DNA from: CAWAND01 sp963783335
GTDB lineage: Bacteria; Chloroflexota; Anaerolineae; Anaerolineales; E44-bin32
Assembly (NCBI GenBank): GCA_963783335.1
Contig: CAWAND010000010.1
Location: forward strand, 558,001-622,000
Direction of reading: 5' to 3'
Length of the DNA: 64,000 nt
A model generated the notes under the pieces. That model saw nothing but the letters and a program-made list of their open reading frames with translations. It did not search any database and was not told where the DNA came from. Each line of letters starts with the position of its first letter. Within the stretch, counting starts at the first letter, position 1. This document shows positions 8,182 through 16,739 of this stretch, in pieces. The translations under genes and the position numbers were made by a program.

Positions 8182-10235
8182 GTCCTGGCCAGGGCGTGGC
8201 GCCCGGACTTCACTCGGCGCCGGACGGTCTGCGGATCAGGATCCGGCCAAGCGGCGATGATGGTGCCAAAGATGAACACGAAACCGCCCAGCCAGACAAA
8301 GTTGATCAGGGGGTTGAGGTAGACCTTGAACGTGGCGCCCTGGCTGGCGATCGGTTCCCAGCCCACCAGAATGACATAGAAGTCGTCCTGAAGCGACGAA
8401 CGCACACCCGGGATCGTCATCGGCTGCTGGGCGGCGAAGTAGTAGTCGCGGCGCGGATGCAGCTCGCCAACCGGCTTGCCGTCTCGAAACACGGACACCA
8501 CAGCTCGATCGACCTGGCGGCCGTCGGCAGTGTTGAATTCGGCCAGCGAATTGTAGGTCATCGTGTAAGGGCCAAGCGTGAGCTGCTCACCCTCGGCCAA
8601 CGTGGCCTGGGTTTGCTGCTGGAACATCTGGCTGCCGATGATCCCCAAGGCCATCACGATCACACCCAAGTGGATGATGTACCCACCGTAGCGGCGGCGG
8701 TTGCGCCCGACAAGGCGGTTGAGGGCGCGGAAGAAGTTTTCCCCATGACGCTGGTGCCGCGCCCGGGCCCCTCGCCAAAACTCATACAATGTCACACAAG
8801 CCACAAAGGCGACCAGCCAATAGCCCAGCAGCGCCGCCGGATTTGTGACAGAATTCACAATCAGGATCGGCAGGATGATGAGCGACACGGCCAGTGGCTT
8901 CCATATGGACCGGCCGAGCGTCTTCCAGGTCGAGTGGCCGTAGGCCGACAGAGGGGCGATGCCCATCAACAGAAGCAGGCCAATCCACAGTGGGGCGGTG
9001 GCTCGGGTGTAAAACGGTGGGCCGACGGTCACCTTTTGGCCGGTGAAGAGCTCCGAGATGATCGGGAACAGCACACCCCACAGGCAGATGATGGCGATGC
9101 CCATGAACAGCAGGTTGTTCACCAAGAAGAATGACTCGCGTGAGGCGAACGACTGCAACTCGTTTTCGCCCCCGAGCTCGCGCCAGCGGCGGATAAGCAG
9201 CGAGACTGACACAACCAGCATCAGGCTGATAAACCCGAAGAACATCGGCCCAATTGAGGATTGCGCGAAGGCGTGCACCGACGACAGCACGCCGGACCGT
9301 GTCAGGAACGTGCCGAAGATCACCAGCGAATAGGTCATGATGATCAACGTCATGTTCCAATGCTTGAGCATGCCGCGCTTTTCCTGAACCATGACCGAAT
9401 GCAGAAAAGCCGTGCCCGTGAGCCAGGGCATGAAAGCCGCAATCTCCACCGGGTCCCACCCCCAGTACCCGCCCCAACCGAGCACGTCGTAGGCCCAGCG
9501 GCCTCCCAGGATCAACCCCAGAGAAAGGAAGAGCCAGGCGACCAACGCCCAACGACGAGTCAAGCGGATCCAGCGGTCGTCCGAGCGGCCGGTCACCAGA
9601 GCAGCCATGGCGAATGCGTAGGGGATAACCGAGGACACAAAACCCAGATAGAGCATCGGTGGGTGGATGATCATCCCTGGATGACGGAGCAGCGGATTGA
9701 GCCCGTTGCCGTCCGTGGGGTGAAGAGCCACCGCACCCGCCGGCTGGAACAATGCCGTCACTTGTTGGCCATCGATGGTTTGCCACAGGCGGGCGAAGGG
9801 GTTCTCGAAGAACAGGATCAGGCTTAAGAAGAAAGCCAATGTGATCATCGTGATCACAATTACCCAGGGCAAGAACTCTCGATCCCGGTCCCATTTTCGC
9901 AGGCTGGCGGCGGTGGTGAAGCCGGCCATGAGCCACGACCAGAAGAGCAGTGAGCCCTGCTGTCCGCCCCACCAAGATGTGATCTTCAAGTAGGTCGGCA
10001 TGCTGTCGCTGGTGACGGATGCGACGTAGGCCACCTGGTATTGGCGGGTCAGCAGCAGGCCGATCAGGGACAGGGCCGCCACGGAAATCAGAGGAAAGGT
10101 GAGAAGCATCGCCCGGCGGCCGCTCTCGACGAATGCCGGACGCCTTCGGATGGCGCCGTAGGCCGCGGCCCCAGCGCCGTAAAGCGCCGCAGCGAAGGTG
10201 ATCGCCACGGCGAAGTAACCCAAGTCAGCTAACAT
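8178..10235 (-). CDS. ccmF: Heme lyase subunit CcmF
   Basis: Large polytopic protein (685 residues) that transfers heme from CcmE to apocytochrome c. The WWD-type motif WGWDPVEIAAFMPW is near residue 240, with many transmembrane helices and a large C-terminal periplasmic loop before the last helix, as in the family. ATG 10235 is preferred over the GTG one codon earlier because of the GGGAGG site 8 bp upstream. It is second in the operon after ccmE and overlaps ccmH. Confidence 0.95.
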   Translation of the reverse strand: MLADLGYFAVAITFAAALYGAGAAAYGAIRRRPAFVESGRRAMLLTFPLISVAALSLIGLLLTRQYQVAYVASVTSDSMPTYLKITSWWGGQQGSLLFWSWLMAGFTTAASLRKWDRDREFLPWVIVITMITLAFFLSLILFFENPFARLWQTIDGQQVTALFQPAGAVALHPTDGNGLNPLLRHPGMIIHPPMLYLGFVSSVIPYAFAMAALVTGRSDDRWIRLTRRWALVAWLFLSLGLILGGRWAYDVLGWGGYWGWDPVEIAAFMPWLTGTAFLHSVMVQEKRGMLKHWNMTLIIMTYSLVIFGTFLTRSGVLSSVHAFAQSSIGPMFFGFISLMLVVSVSLLIRRWRELGGENELQSFASRESFFLVNNLLFMGIAIICLWGVLFPIISELFTGQKVTVGPPFYTRATAPLWIGLLLLMGIAPLSAYGHSTWKTLGRSIWKPLAVSLIILPILIVNSVTNPAALLGYWLVAFVACVTLYEFWRGARARHQRHGENFFRALNRLVGRNRRRYGGYIIHLGVIVMALGIIGSQMFQQQTQATLAEGEQLTLGPYTMTYNSLAEFNTADGRQVDRAVVSVFRDGKPVGELHPRRDYYFAAQQPMTIPGVRSSLQDDFYVILVGWEPIASQGATFKVYLNPLINFVWLGGFVFIFGTIIAAWPDPDPQTVRRRVKSGRHALART
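8843..8860. promoter_or_regulatory. CRP-like palindrome TTGTGA-N6-TCACAA inside ccmF
   Basis: An exact copy of a palindrome that also occurs between genes at 41425, 46956 and 54727. Here it lies within the ccmF coding sequence, so it may be chance or an intragenic site. The half-sites equal the core of a CRP-family operator (TGTGA-N6-TCACA). Confidence 0.3.
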
Positions 10236-10376
10236 CACTCAACCCTCCCAAGGCCGATCCGCACCGTCTTGCAATCGATTGCCGGCCTACCTCAGCCCGA
10301 AGTCCAGGTTCACTTCGGTTCCACAGCAAAAAAAGGGGGCGATCCAGGAATCTCGTACGACGAATCCAGAAGCTGA

Positions 10377-10886
10377 TCAACCGCTCTGAGACGGGACCTC
10401 ATCAGAGTAGCGAGACGGGCACTTCAGCAGCAGTTCGTCAGCATGGAAGACGCCGTCAGGGCCAATCCGCCCGGTCATAATCGCCTGCGCTTCATTACGC
10501 AACAAGTCAGGCTTCGGGCCTTCGTAGATGACCTTCATCCGGGTGGCATTGGGGTCGGTTACAGCTTCGTGCAGCACCTTCGCCAGGCCGCCCCGGGCAT
10601 CGATTTCATTCATGTCGCCGGTGACATCGGCGACGGTAAATTGAAGGGTCAGCGATTTGGCGTCATACTGAATCGTGCTGCCGTCAACCGCCCCCGAAAC
10701 GCGCACATCCCGGTCGCTTACGGTCTGGCCCTTGGCCACCAACTCGTCGACGGTCATGTAGTACTGAGCTGCCGCCTGGGTGGCCGATGTGATCAGATAA
10801 ATGATCGCGGCCGCAATGAGCAAGCCGCCGATCAGAAACTTCGTTTTTCCCGATGATCGCCGCTTGGGCTGTAGTGAACCATCCAT
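10377..10886 (-). CDS. ccmE: Heme chaperone CcmE, cysteine-type
   Basis: Membrane-anchored heme chaperone of 169 residues with an N-terminal transmembrane helix (about 16-34) and an OB-fold beta domain. The heme-attachment position carries CPSRY (Cys156, Tyr160) where classical CcmE has HXXXY. CXXXY CcmE proteins are known from some deltaproteobacteria and archaea. It is the first gene of the ccm operon, with a strong AAGGAGGGG site upstream and a TAGAAT -10-like box at 10926-10931. Confidence 0.92.
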   Translation of the reverse strand: MDGSLQPKRRSSGKTKFLIGGLLIAAAIIYLITSATQAAAQYYMTVDELVAKGQTVSDRDVRVSGAVDGSTIQYDAKSLTLQFTVADVTGDMNEIDARGGLAKVLHEAVTDPNATRMKVIYEGPKPDLLRNEAQAIMTGRIGPDGVFHADELLLKCPSRYSDEVPSQSG

Positions 10887-11234
10887 AGCTTGCCCCTCCT
10901 TGAGGGCCTCCCGAAAACTAGGGGCATTCTATCATCAACCCTACTCTGCAGGGGGGGACGAATGTCATCCGGCCGGGTTCCATTCGACCCCCTCACCACT
11001 GGCAGGAGGCTGCACTTTCCCCGGCTCACAAATCGGGACTTGCGGGCAGAAGCGGCCAAACCCCGTGTCTTCGTACCTGCGCACATGCGGATAGGTGACA
11101 TTTATCGCCTGGCCCGAGGACAGCCCTCACATGCACAAGCAGGCGCTTGCCTTGAGAATTCATTCGGACTAGAGTCGGATTGACCCGCCTATTGGAAGGT
11201 CGGTGCGCCAACTCTTCTCCGCAAGGACCTGCCA
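10887..11234. other. Divergent intergenic region between ccmE and the multiheme cluster
   Basis: 348 bp with no convincing gene. It contains a likely minus-strand -10 (TAGAAT, 10931 to 10926) for ccmE and a plus-strand promoter candidate at 11147-11175. The layout suggests that the maturation operon and its multiheme substrates share one control region. No exact CRP-like palindrome was found here. Confidence 0.6.
11147..11175 (+). promoter_or_regulatory. Candidate promoter of the multiheme cluster
   Basis: TTGCCT (11147-11152) and TAGAGT (11170-11175) are separated by 17 bp, about 60 bp before the ATG at 11235. Both hexamers deviate from the consensus, so this is a candidate only. Confidence 0.4.
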
Positions 11235-12416
11235 ATGACGAGCCACAACATCGCACCCCGCCAGGCCCCAGCTACGCCCCCACAGCGTCGCCCCACGCGG
11301 CGCTGGCTGTGGGGGCTTGCAGGCATTGCCATCCTCGCTGCGCTCGTGGGCGCCATTTCGGTTGAAATGACGCCGGCCAGCGCCGCACCCGCCGAGCCCG
11401 CACCAGCCGCACAGACCCCATCCAACGACTCCTGCTTTGCCTGCCACGCCACACCTGGCATGCAGACGACGTTGCCTTCCGGCGAGGCGCTCTACCTGAC
11501 GGTAGAACCTCAAGTCTACAACGACTCGGTGCACGGGAAGATGGGCTACGCCTGCGTCCAATGCCATACGAACATTACCGGCTATCCCCACCCGCCAATC
11601 CAGGCACGCACCCACCGCGAGCTGACCTTGGCGTTGTATCGGTCATGCCAGGCCTGCCACCCAACAATGTTCCAGGAAGTCCTGGACAGCGTGCACCAAA
11701 AAGCCCTGGCCGCCGGCAATACAGACGCAGCTGTATGTACCGATTGTCACGGCGCACACGATGTTCAGCCTCCAGACGAACCTCGCAGCCGCATTCCTAA
11801 GACTTGCGAAAAGTGCCACTCCCAAATCTATGATCAGTACAAAGACAGCGTCCACGGGGCAGCGCTGATAGGCGACGGCAACCCGGACGTACCAAGCTGC
11901 ATTGACTGCCATGAAGTTCACTCGGTTCAGGGGCCGTCCAACAGCCCCTTCCGATTGTTCTCGCCCGAAATCTGCGCCAAGTGTCACGCAGACAAGAACT
12001 TGATGGACAAATATGGCATAAGCACCGATGTCTTCCAGACCTACGTGGCCGACTTTCACGGGACCACCGTGACGCTCTTCCAGGCGGTGACGCCCGGGCA
12101 GGAGCCCAACACACCGGTCTGTATCGACTGCCACGGGGTTCACGACATTCAAAACGTTAACAACCCCGACAGCCCGGTGATCAAGCAGAATCTGCTGCGA
12201 ACGTGTGAGAAGTGCCACCCGGACGCCACCACCAACTTCCCGGCGTCCTGGCTGAGCCATTACCGTCCGACACCCGAGCACGCGGCGCTTGTCTACTACG
12301 TGAACCTGTTCTACAAGGGCCTTATCCCGGGCGTAATCGGCGCCATGGCTCTGTTCGTGATATTTGATGCATTTCGACGTATCCGAAGGCGCCGGCGAGG
12401 TCAGAATGATGAGTGA
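11235..12416 (+). CDS. Nine-heme membrane-anchored cytochrome c
   Basis: A 393-residue protein with nine CXXCH motifs (CFACH, CVQCH, CQACH, CTDCH, CEKCH, CIDCH, CAKCH, CIDCH, CEKCH). Many are followed by GAHD, GVHD or EVHS, giving the H(D/S) spacing seen in cytochrome c3 / doubled-CXXCH families. An N-terminal signal or anchor (about residues 26-46) precedes the heme region, and a C-terminal transmembrane helix ends in a very basic tail (RRIRRRRRG). It is probably a periplasmic-side electron carrier held at both ends. The next gene starts within its stop region (ATGATGAGTGA), so the cluster is translationally coupled. Confidence 0.88.
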   Translation: MTSHNIAPRQAPATPPQRRPTRRWLWGLAGIAILAALVGAISVEMTPASAAPAEPAPAAQTPSNDSCFACHATPGMQTTLPSGEALYLTVEPQVYNDSVHGKMGYACVQCHTNITGYPHPPIQARTHRELTLALYRSCQACHPTMFQEVLDSVHQKALAAGNTDAAVCTDCHGAHDVQPPDEPRSRIPKTCEKCHSQIYDQYKDSVHGAALIGDGNPDVPSCIDCHEVHSVQGPSNSPFRLFSPEICAKCHADKNLMDKYGISTDVFQTYVADFHGTTVTLFQAVTPGQEPNTPVCIDCHGVHDIQNVNNPDSPVIKQNLLRTCEKCHPDATTNFPASWLSHYRPTPEHAALVYYVNLFYKGLIPGVIGAMALFVIFDAFRRIRRRRRGQNDE

Positions 12417-13566
12417 GCAACGGTATCTGCGTTTTCCCCTCGCCTATCGGATTGAGCATTGGGTCCTGACCCTCAGCTTCACCACATTGGCCATCACGGG
12501 GTTGGTTCAAAAGTATCCGCTCAACAGCGTCTCGCAATCGATCGTCGGCCTGTTCGGCGGGATCGTCAACACGCGCACGATCCATCACATCGCAGCCATT
12601 GTGCTGATGTTGGAAGTCGTCTACCACATCGGTGTTGTCGGCTATCGTGTCTTCGTGCTTCGCGTGCGCCCTACCATGATCCCCACTTTGGCCGACGTGC
12701 GGGCCGCGTGGTACTCACTGCTTTTCAACCTCGGCTTGGCCAAGGAACATCCGGATCAAGGTCGATACGGCTTTGAGGAAAAGGCCGAATACTGGGCGGT
12801 TGTCTGGGGTGTGGTGGTGATGGCCATCACCGGGTTCTTGATGTGGAATCCAATTGCCTCGGCCAAGTTTCTCCCCGGCGTGATCATTCCAGCTGCCAAG
12901 TCTGCCCATGGGTATGAAGCGCTGTTGGCCGTGCTGGCCATCATTGTCTGGCACCTCTACCACGTGCATATCCGCACATTCAACAAGAGCATGTTTACGG
13001 GCTACATCAGCGAAGAGGAAATGCTCGACGAGCACGGGCTCGAGCTGGCCGACATGAAAGCCGGCCGGGTGGACACGCCTCCCGAGCCCTCGGTGCGCCG
13101 ATCCCGGATGCGGGTATTCATCCCTGTTTACAGCCTGGTTGCGGTGGCGTTGGTCATCGGAATCTATTGGTTCGCCACATTCGAGCAGACCGCGATCACC
13201 ACCATCCCGCCGGCCGAGGACGTCGTCATTTACGCGCCGCTGACAGCCACGCCCTTTCCGACAGCCCTGCCGACCCAAACCCCCTCGGCTGCGCAACCCA
13301 CGACTTGGGATGATGGAATCGGCCAGATCTTCCAATCTCAATGCAACTCTTGCCACGGACCCGCGTCCGCCATGGGCGGCCTTGATTTGGGAACCTACGC
13401 CGGCGCAATGAAGGGTGGATCATCTGGCGCAATAATCGTGCCCGGCGACCCGGGCAACAGCGAACTCGTCCGCCTTCAGTCAGCTGGGGGTCACCCCGGC
13501 CAACTGAGCGGAGATGAACTTCAGTACATACGTGAGTGGATAAGCAACGGTGCCCCGGAAAAGTGA
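12406..13566 (+). CDS. Diheme b-type membrane cytochrome with C-terminal c-heme module
   Basis: A 386-residue protein. The first 220 or so residues resemble the gamma subunit of formate dehydrogenase / cytochrome b561-type quinone-reactive proteins: four to five helices with candidate heme-b ligands in RIEHW, IHHIAA, VVYHIG and VWHLYHVH. A further helix leads to a Thr/Pro-rich linker and a single c-type module (CNSCH, then GGLDLGTYAGAMKGG, IIVPGDP and WISNGAPE) matching the planctomycete-type cytochrome c fold. It probably exchanges electrons between the quinone pool and the adjacent multiheme proteins. The start at 12406 is set by the GAGG site; 12409 is possible. Confidence 0.82.
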   Translation: MMSEQRYLRFPLAYRIEHWVLTLSFTTLAITGLVQKYPLNSVSQSIVGLFGGIVNTRTIHHIAAIVLMLEVVYHIGVVGYRVFVLRVRPTMIPTLADVRAAWYSLLFNLGLAKEHPDQGRYGFEEKAEYWAVVWGVVVMAITGFLMWNPIASAKFLPGVIIPAAKSAHGYEALLAVLAIIVWHLYHVHIRTFNKSMFTGYISEEEMLDEHGLELADMKAGRVDTPPEPSVRRSRMRVFIPVYSLVAVALVIGIYWFATFEQTAITTIPPAEDVVIYAPLTATPFPTALPTQTPSAAQPTTWDDGIGQIFQSQCNSCHGPASAMGGLDLGTYAGAMKGGSSGAIIVPGDPGNSELVRLQSAGGHPGQLSGDELQYIREWISNGAPEK

Positions 13567-13582
13567 TTGAGGTGGATCGGGA

Positions 13583-15280
13583 ATGAAACGGATACTCAAG
13601 CGACTGGGAAGGTTCTTTTTCCCGCCCGAAGGTACCCCGACCTGGCTGCGTGTCTTGCCCTACGCAGTCCTGGGTGTCCTTACGATCCTCCTTCTAACCG
13701 GTGCGATCTACGGCTGGGACTACACGAATTCGTCTGAATTCTGCGGCACGGCCTGCCATTCTATGCCGCCGGAGTACACAGCCTACTTGGTATCGCCTCA
13801 CGCTCGCGTCCAGTGCGTTGAATGCCACATCGGTCGCGGCTTCTTTGCCACCCGCTTCACCCGCAAGGCAGGCGATGTCAAGCATATCGTGGACACAATC
13901 TCCCAAAACTACGAGTATCCCATCGTGGCTGCCGATCTCCGGCCTGCTCGTGAGACTTGCGAGCGTTGCCACTCACCGGAGAAGTTTTCCGACGATACAT
14001 TCAAGCAAATCAATCATTACGAGACGGATACCAACAACACCCCCTACACCATCTACCTGACACTCAAGACCGGCGGCGGGACAGAGCGAGAGGGATTGGG
14101 CAAGGGGATCCACTGGCACATTGAGAACCAGGTTTACTATCTGCCCACCGACTCCGAAGAACAGGACATACCCTACGTCAAGGTTGTGGCCGATGACGGG
14201 ACGGTGACGACGTACAAAGAGATTGGCTTGGATATCACGCCAGCCGATATTGACACTTCGGCCATGAAGCAGATGGACTGTATCACGTGCCACAATCGCA
14301 TCACCCACCTGGTCTACACGCCGGAAGAGAGCGTGGATCAGCTGATGTCCCGCGGGCTCATCTCGCCCACTATCCCTGAAATCCGCCAGCGGGCCGTCGA
14401 GGCCATCGACCAGACGTATCAGCACGTCGACCTGGCCATGGACAGCATCGCCTCGCTTGACCACTACTACCAGGTCGCCTATCCGGATTTCTACGCCGAG
14501 AACAAGGCACTCATCCAGCAGGCGATCGACGAGCTTCGCCAAACTTACGAGCAGAGCGTTTTCCCAGATCAGAAGACCGACTGGACCAGCCATCCCAACA
14601 ATATTGGGCATGATGACTCGGCCGGATGCTTCCGCTGTCACGACGGCAAGCATCTCGACGACCAGGGGCAGGCCATTCGCCTCGAATGCAATCTATGCCA
14701 CTCCATTCCGGTCGTGGCCGGACCAAGCGACTTGACAGCCGATATTGAGGTCTACCGCGGGCCTGAGCCGGAAACCCACAAGAACACCAATTGGATTACG
14801 CTTCACCGTGATGCCTTCGACGGGACCTGCGCCAATTGCCACTCGACGGATGACCCCGGTGGCACCAGCAACACATCCTTCTGCTCTAACAGCGCGTGCC
14901 ATGGTCAGAGCTGGGACTACGCCGGCTTCGATGCCCCAGAACTGAGAAAGATCTTGTTGCCCCAGCTGCCGACGCCGGCACCCGCGGCCCCAACCCTGGC
15001 GCCTGACGCACCCATCACGTGGGATGCAGCTATTGGGCCGATGTTGACCGATCGCTGCGGCGCCTGTCATGGCGAAGACGGAGTCATGGGCTTGAATTTG
15101 ACCACCTACGCCACTGCTATGAGCGGAGGCTCCAACGGGCCGGTCATCGTCCCCGGCGATCCAGACGGCAGTCTGCTGATCGTGAAGCAGACGGGGGACC
15201 AGCCGCACTACGCGCAGCTGCAAGCAGACGAAGTCGATCTGGTCAGGCAATGGATACAAGCTGGCGCGCCCGAGAACTAA
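13583..15280 (+). CDS. NapC/NirT-like multiheme cytochrome c
   Basis: A 565-residue protein anchored by an N-terminal helix (about 24-45). It starts with a NapC/NirT-type heme region (FCGTACHSMPPEY, CVECH) and carries seven CXXCH motifs (CVECH, CERCH, CITCH, CFRCH, CNLCH, CANCH, CGACH). Two wider sites are likely heme-binding as well: CGTACH (CX3CH) and CSNSACH (CX4CH). The last CGACH belongs to a C-terminal module like that of the preceding gene (GGSNGPVIVPGDP, WIQAGAPEN). NapC/NrfH-type proteins usually oxidise quinol and pass electrons outward. Expected location is the outer face of the membrane. Confidence 0.85.
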   Translation: MKRILKRLGRFFFPPEGTPTWLRVLPYAVLGVLTILLLTGAIYGWDYTNSSEFCGTACHSMPPEYTAYLVSPHARVQCVECHIGRGFFATRFTRKAGDVKHIVDTISQNYEYPIVAADLRPARETCERCHSPEKFSDDTFKQINHYETDTNNTPYTIYLTLKTGGGTEREGLGKGIHWHIENQVYYLPTDSEEQDIPYVKVVADDGTVTTYKEIGLDITPADIDTSAMKQMDCITCHNRITHLVYTPEESVDQLMSRGLISPTIPEIRQRAVEAIDQTYQHVDLAMDSIASLDHYYQVAYPDFYAENKALIQQAIDELRQTYEQSVFPDQKTDWTSHPNNIGHDDSAGCFRCHDGKHLDDQGQAIRLECNLCHSIPVVAGPSDLTADIEVYRGPEPETHKNTNWITLHRDAFDGTCANCHSTDDPGGTSNTSFCSNSACHGQSWDYAGFDAPELRKILLPQLPTPAPAAPTLAPDAPITWDAAIGPMLTDRCGACHGEDGVMGLNLTTYATAMSGGSNGPVIVPGDPDGSLLIVKQTGDQPHYAQLQADEVDLVRQWIQAGAPEN

Positions 15281-15586
15281 GTGTCAGCTTGACTGATCAA
15301 GGCCACACGTCCCAAGCATGGATCACCCGATTTGCCATTCATCACACCAAATCTGGGACATCTGCCACTGACAACCTACTCGAACGAACAGGTATGTTAG
15401 GGTGGCTCGGGCGGTTCTCCATCCTCGTGTAGGTGATGGGCAGCGCTTCTGAGTAGGCGATCCGGCCACAGGCATCCCACCCCACCACTTCTGCCGCTGT
15501 GTGCCAGACCACGACCATTGGAATCGACCCAAGGTTCGCTCGACCGGCCAAGCCGGAATTCAGTCATTGTTCATTGGGAGGCATGG
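15281..15586. other. Intergenic region before the Rieske gene
   Basis: 306 bp with no convincing gene. A 69-codon minus-strand frame (15342-15551) has no recognisable domain and no good ribosome-binding site. The region contains a nested inverted repeat at 15309-15359. Confidence 0.5.
15309..15359. repeat. Nested inverted repeat
   Basis: GTCCCA (15309-15314) pairs with TGGGAC (15354-15359), and GATTTG (15329-15334) pairs with CAAATC (15348-15353). It sits 29 bp after the multiheme gene stop and lacks a T-tract. It could be a weak terminator, a processing hairpin or a protein-binding site separating the two halves of the cluster. Confidence 0.45.
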
Positions 15587-16075
15587 ATGGATTTTCCGTC
15601 ACGCGAGAAGGGCATGCCACGGCGACAGTTCCTCAGCCTGGCAACCTGGGCCATCGGGGGGCTCATAGGTCTGGCGTATGCCATCCCTGGCGTCGCCTAC
15701 CTCGTCTCACCGGCGCTCCAAAAGGCAAGCGAGAAGAACTGGATCCCTTTGGGCTCGACTTCCAAAGTTGAGCTCGGCACACCTACCTTATTCCGCGCGA
15801 CCATCGAGCGTCGGGCTGGCTGGATAGTGAACCAGGAAGAAATCAGCGTCTATGTCCTGACAGAGGACGGCCGGGACTACGTCGCCATGTCCAATGTATG
15901 CACGCATCTGGGCTGCCGTGTGCGTTGGATCGCAGATGAAGATCGCTTCTTCTGCCCCTGCCACAATGGCCAGTTCGACCGGCAGGGCAATGTCATCTCG
16001 GGGCCTCCACCCCACGCTCTCGACAGATATGAGGTGAGAGTCGAAGGTGGCGAGATGCAGGTCTTGGGAGGCTGA
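15587..16075 (+). CDS. Rieske [2Fe-2S] protein of a cytochrome bc complex
   Basis: A 162-residue Rieske subunit. A twin-arginine signal/anchor (PRRQFLSLATW followed by a hydrophobic helix) precedes the soluble domain with the two cluster motifs CTHLGC and CPCHNGQF, then the GPPPHAL Pro loop. It takes electrons from quinol at the Qo site of the cytochrome b encoded immediately downstream. The ATG at 15587 is supported by GGGAGG five bases upstream; longer in-frame starts add an unconserved leader. Confidence 0.93.
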   Translation: MDFPSREKGMPRRQFLSLATWAIGGLIGLAYAIPGVAYLVSPALQKASEKNWIPLGSTSKVELGTPTLFRATIERRAGWIVNQEEISVYVLTEDGRDYVAMSNVCTHLGCRVRWIADEDRFFCPCHNGQFDRQGNVISGPPPHALDRYEVRVEGGEMQVLGG

Positions 16076-16076
16076 G

Positions 16077-16736
16077 ATGACAACCAGCGTTATGGATTGG
16101 CTCGACGAACGCGTCGGCTGGCGGGCCATTTGGACGATGATCTTCCTGCGCAAGATTCCCAAGGTCAACTGGCTCTATACCTTGGGCAGCGCCACATTGT
16201 TTGTGGCGGTAAATCAGATCGTCACCGGTATCCTGCTCACGATCTACTATGTTCCCACACCCGATCACGCCTATGACAGCGTGCAGTACATCACCACCCA
16301 GCTCCCTGCCGGGTGGCTCATACGTGGTCTCCACCACTGGGGCGCCAGCGCCATGGTGGTCCTGGCTGTGGTCCACATGATCCGTGTCATCTTGTACGGC
16401 TCATACAAGTTCCCACGTGAAATGACATGGTTTACCGGAGTGGGCCTGCTCTTGGTTGTTCTCGGCTTCGGATTTACCGGTTACCTTTTGCCTTGGGACC
16501 AAAAAGCTTTCTGGGCAACAACCGTTGGAACCCGAATCGCCCAGGTCACCCCCCTTATCGGGGACAGCATCCTGAAGCTCCTGCGTGGGGGCAGCGATCT
16601 TTCAGCAGTCACTTTGGCTCGCTTCTACGGTGGGCATGTTTGGTTCCTGCCTGTCGCTCTTATGGGCTTGGTTTCCATTCACCTCTATCTGGTCATCCGA
16701 ATCGGCATCAGTGCAGTACCGCATCGTGGAGAGTAG
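16077..16736 (+). CDS. Cytochrome b6-like N-terminal cytochrome b
   Basis: A 219-residue four-helix cytochrome b. Heme ligand pairs are HHWGASAMVVLAVVH in helix B (13 residues between the His) and GGHVWFLPVALMGLVSIH in helix D (14 residues between the His). The 14-residue spacing in helix D is typical of b6f and Gram-positive-type proteins rather than mitochondrial bc1. The split after helix D also fits the b6 plus subunit IV arrangement, since the next gene supplies the remaining helices. It starts one base after the Rieske stop. Confidence 0.92.
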   Translation: MTTSVMDWLDERVGWRAIWTMIFLRKIPKVNWLYTLGSATLFVAVNQIVTGILLTIYYVPTPDHAYDSVQYITTQLPAGWLIRGLHHWGASAMVVLAVVHMIRVILYGSYKFPREMTWFTGVGLLLVVLGFGFTGYLLPWDQKAFWATTVGTRIAQVTPLIGDSILKLLRGGSDLSAVTLARFYGGHVWFLPVALMGLVSIHLYLVIRIGISAVPHRGE

Positions 16737-16739
16737 AGC

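Noticed and set aside
8166..9134. 322-codon plus-strand open frame opposite ccmF
   Set aside because: No domain, low-complexity composition, fully antisense to ccmF.
9841..9865. TGTGATCATCGTGATCACA inside ccmF as another CRP-like site
   Set aside because: The half-site spacing is 9 instead of 6 bp and the sequence is explained by Ile/Val/Met codons of a transmembrane helix.
15342..15551. 69-codon minus-strand frame before the Rieske gene
   Set aside because: No ribosome-binding site and no family recognised; kept only as intergenic sequence.
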